Below are positions 59,364 through 64,000 of a stretch of 64,000 nucleotides of DNA, one piece after another. This stretch comes from Choanephora cucurbitarum (Eukaryota; Mucoromycota; Mucoromycetes; Mucorales; Choanephoraceae), in the NCBI GenBank assembly GCA_025331435.1, contig JAIWNI010000033.1, forward strand, positions 62,001 to 126,000, given 5' to 3'. Position numbers and translations under genes: made by a program. The stretch's first letter is position 1, and each line of letters starts with the position of its first letter. The notes below the pieces were generated by a model that was given only the letters and a program-made list of their open reading frames with translations, was not told the DNA's origin and did not search any database.

Positions 59364-61481
59364 AGTTACAAAAGAAAGGGGGGGGGGGATAAAGAAAGTA
59401 GGAGAAATATTTTAAAAAAAAAAGAGAGAGAGAGAAAGCGATAAGAATTTTCTCTTAAAAAAAAAGAGAGAAAAGAGAACTAGTTTCCCAAAAGATCAAT
59501 GCAACAATAAGAGGGGGTTACAATGTGTGTGTCACGTGTTTTAGTTACCTGTTTTTGATTATGTTTAGGCAGACCAGACAACTCAATTGATTTGTTAGTC
59601 AACCTTTTTTCTTATTCAGAGTCAGCGAATAAAGAAGTCGTTTAACTTCAAGCTCCATTCTTACTTGGGTTCAATTGATTTAGTATGAGGTTAGGATACT
59701 TTGGCGTATAATTCCAATCATTAACCTGCCCTATATTTTTGTTATTAAACATATGAATGCATACGAAGTGTAGTTGGAATGCTTTCTACTATAAGCTTTT
59801 TTTTTCTTAATGCTTGGCCTCACTAGACTTAACTCACTGAAATCTCCATTAAATGAGGTTCTTATCTCAACATCTCTTTGTATAAGCAAACTTTGTAGGT
59901 CTTTAAATAAGACAAGCAATTGTCATAGAAATCTCTCTTTCTTTCTTGTGAATACTAACCTATTCAAAGAAATTGACTGTACCCAACTTGGGTTATTAAC
60001 TTGATTTCCTTTATTGAGACACAACGCAACTTCAGGGCTATGTTTCTCACTAAAATAAGTAATCTATCTCGGAACAAATAACAATAAGCTTATTTTATCA
60101 TATCAACTAATGAACAATACATTTATTCCGAATAAAGCCTTATTATCGACTTTTGTAAGAATAATCCGAGATACACACTGTGTAGATTAGACATTATTAG
60201 GTAAAGAAGGGATATGCTTACCCCTTCTTTTTCTCTTTTCTCTTTCCCTCCAATTTCTCTCTTTTACATGATCACCTTATGCATGCACATATTTCTTTAA
60301 TACATACTATATTGAAACTAGTCATAGAGTAGCTATAAGACAGAAAAAGAAAAATAAGAGGGGGGGGGGAAGGCGCACAGTTGAGAAATGTGTTGCAACC
60401 CACCTTTTGATACAATGAATATGGATATAAATAGGTTGTTTTGATCTCTTTCTCTATTTATAAGAAAGTATAGGTGCTTCCCTACAACAACAGATAATTG
60501 CTTCTTTTGGAGAAATACCTATGAATAAACATCGTCTTTATGATATTGTTAATCACATTGGTAAATGAGTTCTGTGCAGCTTGTTCTTTGTGTTGTTTTC
60601 ATTTCAAGAGAATAGAATACTCGGAATTGCCTTGCTGCTCTCATACAAAGTAGCATTCATAGAAAAGAAATTCAATTTCATACAGTACTTATTGGATTTT
60701 GAGCGTCATGCTGAGCATTGAACACCATTGTTATACTCTTTTCAAAAGTGCACCTACTGACTTTCTAAGCGATATGTTATGTGCACAAGGTGGACCTGGA
60801 GTGATTGTACTTTCGCAATATGAATAGTCTTGCTGCTTTCTATCGGCGCACTTAAGATAGAACTGATTGAGATGCTTCCTTCTTCTCTATAGCAATCTTC
60901 TCTAGTTAAGAACTTTAGGTTATCAGGGTATGACTTCAGCCAAAGCCAAGTCACTAAGAGAAGCTTTATAAACAAAATTTAATTTAGCTCAACTAAAGAC
61001 AGCTATTTGACGATGATAGACAAGGTAGCCTATAAAAACAATCTGCCAAAAGAACCAATTAACCACTCGACTCTTTTCTCTAAACAATCACCTACAATTA
61101 TGCATTGACCTCAAAGTCAAATACAACTGATTAAAGAGCTTTGTCCGGGTAAAACTAAGAACATCCGATATATTTTTGAAAGCACCCAAGTATTAGCAAA
61201 AAAAAACAAAAGAGAGAACAAAGAGAGAGAGAGCAATAAAATAGTTTCAAGGCTATTTTCAAAAGATAAATGAAATGAGTAGCATTCAATCTCGGGAAAA
61301 ACTTTCATCACCCTCCATGTCTTTTTTTTTTAGGAAAACGCATGTTAATCGCGATATGAGTCAAATGCGGTTGAAGTCGATTATTTTTTTTTTGCTGTGT
61401 GACAGCAATATTCTTGTTATTTATAATCCACTTTTCTTTCTCTCTCTCTATCTTCTCTCTTTCTATATAACTTATTTCATC
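59364..61481. other. 2.1-kb divergent promoter region, no gene seen
   Basis: Starts with the promoter of the coiled-coil gene (G11 run at 59378-59388) and ends with the CT-rich leader of the TMEM14 gene. A GGATATAAATAGG TATA-like element at about 60420 precedes a 15-codon frame that quickly stops. A G10 run lies at 60360-60369. No conserved gene is recognisable. Confidence 0.5.
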
Positions 61482-61863
61482 ATGTCTCATCATCCTTCTT
61501 ATACTATGGCCGGTTTATGTGCTGCTGGGTAAGACACATTCATTCATTCTAGACGGCAATGATTTATAAGACTTCTTTGTTCGCGTTTGCTTTTGTAGTG
61601 GCATTGCCGGTTTTGCTAGAACTCGCTCTGTACCTTCTTTAGTGGCTGGTCTCGGTGTTGGCGCCCTTTATGGTACTGCTGGTTACTTGATGCAAGAAAA
61701 CAAGGATTATGGACACGAAACTGCTGTTGCTGCTTCTGTTGTTTTGGGCGGTGCCATGATTCCTCGTGCTGTCAAGACAAGAAAGCCAGTTCCAGTTGCA
61801 TTGTCTCTTATTTCACTTGCAGCTGGTTCTTACTATGTTAAGAAGGTTATTGAATACAGTTAA
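61482..61863 (+). CDS. TMEM14-family mitochondrial membrane protein
   Basis: Two exons (61482-61528, 61599-61863), 103 residues, the usual size of TMEM14/UPF0136 proteins. Four short helices with the family's Gly-rich pattern are seen: GLCAAGGIAGFARTRSVPSLVAGLGVGALYGTAGY, then AVAASVVLGGAMIPRAVKTRKPVPVALSLISLAAGSYYVKK. In vertebrates TMEM14C moves protoporphyrinogen across the inner mitochondrial membrane for heme synthesis; the fungal role is not established. The start ATG is the only one before the first helix, after a pyrimidine-rich leader. The intron splits a GG codon pair and restores AAGGIAGF exactly. Confidence 0.92.
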
Positions 61864-62312
61864 ATTCATTTTTTCTTTAGTGAATTGATAGAATAAAAGA
61901 AAAAGTTGATTTATACGTAAAGCCTTTCCCTGTTTTTTTTGTTAGGTGTATAAAAGTAAAGTAGTTAAGAGAAGTTCTTTATTTGACAGCCATCCCCTCT
62001 CTCTCTCTCTTTAATAATAACCCATTTTATGCTGGAGAAGTAGAACCATTTTGAACTCCGTATGTTGACACTGTTGAATCATTTTACTAATTGGAGTCAG
62101 ATACGTTTATGCTCAAGAATGCTTAGAGACAGTTTGGTATGCTTTCAACTGACACAAGACTTTAGAGAATTCTATAACTATCGTTGCCTTAACAATATAT
62201 GCAATAGTAATATAGAGCTTAAATAAGAGAAAAATCAAACTTTTTCTTTTTTATTTCGGGACCTGAAAGAAACTCTCTTTTTTCCCTTTTTTCTTTCTTT
62301 CATAAACAAGAG
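61864..62312. other. Short intergenic region
   Basis: Holds the TMEM14 3' end and the promoter of the next plus-strand gene. A pyrimidine tract (TTTTTCCCTTTTTTCTTTCTTTC) lies directly before the next ATG; nothing else is recognised. Confidence 0.5.
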
Positions 62313-62655
62313 ATGACAACAGATCAAAGCAAGGGACTTGTTGCTTGGGAAGCCAGGCGCAAGCAGTGGACTACACCTACTCCAGACGTACAGACGAATT
62401 CAGCTGAAATGTCAAACAGACTAGAAGAACTTGTTCAACACGAAGATCAGCGTAAAACTATCTACAAGCAACTTGTTTATCAACGGCAAGCCTTTCGTCA
62501 TCCAATTCCTTTGAAACTTGTTGTATGTATCTCAAATTTCAGCCTATAGATACCTGGCTTACACCTTTTTTCTGTAGATCCCTATCCTTATCACAGGTTG
62601 GCAAGAAGATGGATTATGGCCCAAAGGCATGTTGGTGCAAGACAAAAGCGATTAA
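62313..62655 (+). CDS. Gag1/DUF4050-like small protein
   Basis: Two exons (62313-62522, 62578-62655), 95 residues. The pattern WEARRKQWTTP, a helix RLEELVQHEDQRKTIYKQLVYQRQAFRHPIPLKLV and the closing WQEDGLWPKG is that of the fungal DUF4050 family, which includes fission-yeast Gag1. Gag1 is reported to connect TORC1/autophagy signalling with a 14-3-3-like or Pef1 pathway; that role is not deducible here. The protein is shorter than most members, being only the core domain, with little outside it. No signal or membrane segment. Its 3' end is only about 80 bp from the stop of the opposing RanBPM-like gene. Confidence 0.65.
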
Positions 62656-62734
62656 GTTCTTATGTATATAGATAGATACCCTCCTCCTTTCTTCTGAAAC
62701 ACATATATACATTATTTTTCTTTATTACTTTTTT

Positions 62735-64000
62735 TTAATGATGTTCAAATTGGATCAAAGAGGCTTTACCATGACCTGACAATGAAAGCTCTTTAGTGAC
62801 TGTCATTGTTTGCTTGTAGGCCATTTCCAAAGTAGAGGTTTTGGATTGGTGTTTGTAAGCTATCAAGAAAGCAAATAAGAAAATAAATTTATTAAAATAA
62901 AAAGCAACTTACCTCGAATGGCTTTGATCAAACGACTTACAGTGGCATCTCGAGCAGCCAAAGTCAACAAAGGGCCTTCTGTGCTTGTCTTTGGATCAGA
63001 CATAGTCAAGAGACAGAACAATTCCATAAGTCGATGCTGGTATTTAGGTTGATGTTGGTATTCTTCTTGAAGTGATTGACCATAGAGCATGGCTTGACGT
63101 ACAGAGGATTCAGGCAAACCTGTCTCTTCTTCATCTAGACTCTTTTGTCTGGTGAACAGAGAGGGTCTTCGTTTGGCAGTTAGAGGTGAATCACAGTGTG
63201 ACTCAAAGGGATTTGTGTTTGGGGAAGCTGCAACAGCTGCCCAACTCAAGCGTCTTCCCGACGCGGCAACATGCATCGGTGGTGATACTAATGGTATTGC
63301 ATGTCCAAATGGAAAGCCAGGTTTTTCGTCTTCACTACTGATACTCAGTGTGCGACTTCTTCCTGAGTAACTGCTCAAGGTATCATCATCTGTGTCTTCA
63401 GCAATAGGGTCTGAGAGACAGAGAGAAGAAGCAAGTGAGGGTGTGGAGGAACAGGAGGAAGAGGGCTGGAGTAATGAGTGTGTGTCTGGCATGGCCATGA
63501 AGTAGTCCAAAAATTTGCGTGTTTTGAGTTCAAAGTGTAAGTCAGGATGAGCCTCAAGTAGACCAGGATAGTCTGTTTGAATTTGATTGAGTGCAACATC
63601 CATACAACCACCCGACATGATTGTTTGACGAAGATGATTCATATTGATGTCATCGTCAGACAAACAGATGCTGGTCTCTTGCTTGGTTGGGTTCAATTGA
63701 TGTGAGTTTTTCAAGAGTGATTTGGCTGTTTCTGTATAGCCTAAATGGATCAAATAGGAGGCAACCATTTGATCGATGGAAGCCTTGTCTTTACTATAGG
63801 ATTGAATGGTTTGATTAAATGAAACGTGTTGATCCTAATTGCAGATGTTTTAGACTATCTCGCAAGCCTCAAGAATTTGACCATGCGTTGAGTTTACCTT
63901 AATGTAGTGTACAATGTCAAACAGAAAGGGTTCTTGACCGAAATTGGCTGTCATTCGTTCGCCAGGTGTACTGAGACCTACACAAGGGTAGTAGGAGGCA
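62735..64000 (-). CDS. Second RanBPM-like SPRY-LisH-CTLH-CRA protein (5' part cut by window edge)
   Basis: Visible exons: from the right edge to 63898, 63834-62913 and 62859-62735 (all phases agree, about 383 codons). The edge exon is the end of a SPRY domain ([33 protein letters not shown]). The long middle exon carries LisH ([20 protein letters not shown]) and CTLH ([26 protein letters not shown]). An inserted ~120-residue Ser/Pro-rich, acidic stretch with TARRPS-like phospho-motifs comes next. CRA follows ([28 protein letters not shown] and [14 protein letters not shown]), then a short last exon ([18 protein letters not shown]). It aligns domain by domain with the gene at 1766-3780 but is clearly diverged, so it is a paralogue of the CTLH-complex scaffold family rather than a recent copy. 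In yeast the analogous second SPRY subunit is not required; here it may be an alternative scaffold. Confidence 0.88.

Noticed and set aside
60528..60580. Fifteen-codon frame behind a TATA-like sequence
   Set aside because: A GTAAATGA donor-like site follows, but no downstream exon continues a convincing protein.

Overview
The window is nuclear DNA of a fungus, most likely an early-diverging one of the Mucoromycota/Mucorales type. I infer this from AT-rich intergenic DNA, dense short introns (about 45-75 nt, GTAAGT-like donors, many T-rich acceptors), the fungal fusion URA2, MET2, an SFP1/JAZF1-type factor and an external NADH dehydrogenase, together with genes that common yeasts lack (a BARD1-like RING/BRCT protein, Gemin7, a pyruvoyl-tetrahydropterin synthase). 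No bacterial, viral or CRISPR features were seen. Exon boundaries below were built by eye from splice signals and checked for reading-frame continuity.

Layout. 1-11 kb, all minus strand: a BARD1-like gene cut by the left edge, a RanBPM/Gid1-type SPRY-LisH-CTLH-CRA gene, and the 2,257-residue URA2. 11-16 kb: mostly non-coding, with a small Gemin7 gene and a repeat-rich patch resembling a decayed DNA transposon. 16-22.5 kb: an SFP1/JAZF1-like zinc-finger gene, a membrane-anchored SH3 protein and a four-exon metallothionein. 22.6-26.3 kb: nine-exon DNA polymerase eta, tail-to-tail with a seven-pass membrane protein gene. 27.8-30.2 kb: an F-box-like gene and an alpha/beta hydrolase. 30.2-36.5 kb: a gene-poor stretch with a Tc1/mariner C-terminal relic and a 44-bp palindrome. 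36.5-43.1 kb: a second hydrolase, MET2 and SER3 sharing a divergent promoter with Gcn4-type sites, a decayed CaMKK-type kinase and a mitochondrial thioredoxin. 44.2-49.5 kb: a HAL5/NPR-like kinase, PTPS and RRP9. 49.5-53 kb: mostly empty, with one possible 38-codon gene. 53-56.3 kb: EF-hand NADH dehydrogenase and a Stc1-domain gene. 56.7-64 kb: a 751-residue coiled-coil protein, TMEM14, a Gag1/DUF4050-like protein and a second RanBPM-like gene cut by the right edge.

The genes do not form one pathway cluster. Local links are the MET2/SER3 amino-acid pair with a plausible shared general-control site, DNA-damage functions (BARD1-like, polymerase eta), two CTLH-complex-type scaffolds, and a Stc1-domain protein next to several tail-to-tail gene pairs. 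Many genes are visible only after joining exons, including the metallothionein, Stc1, polymerase eta, PTPS and the 7TM gene.
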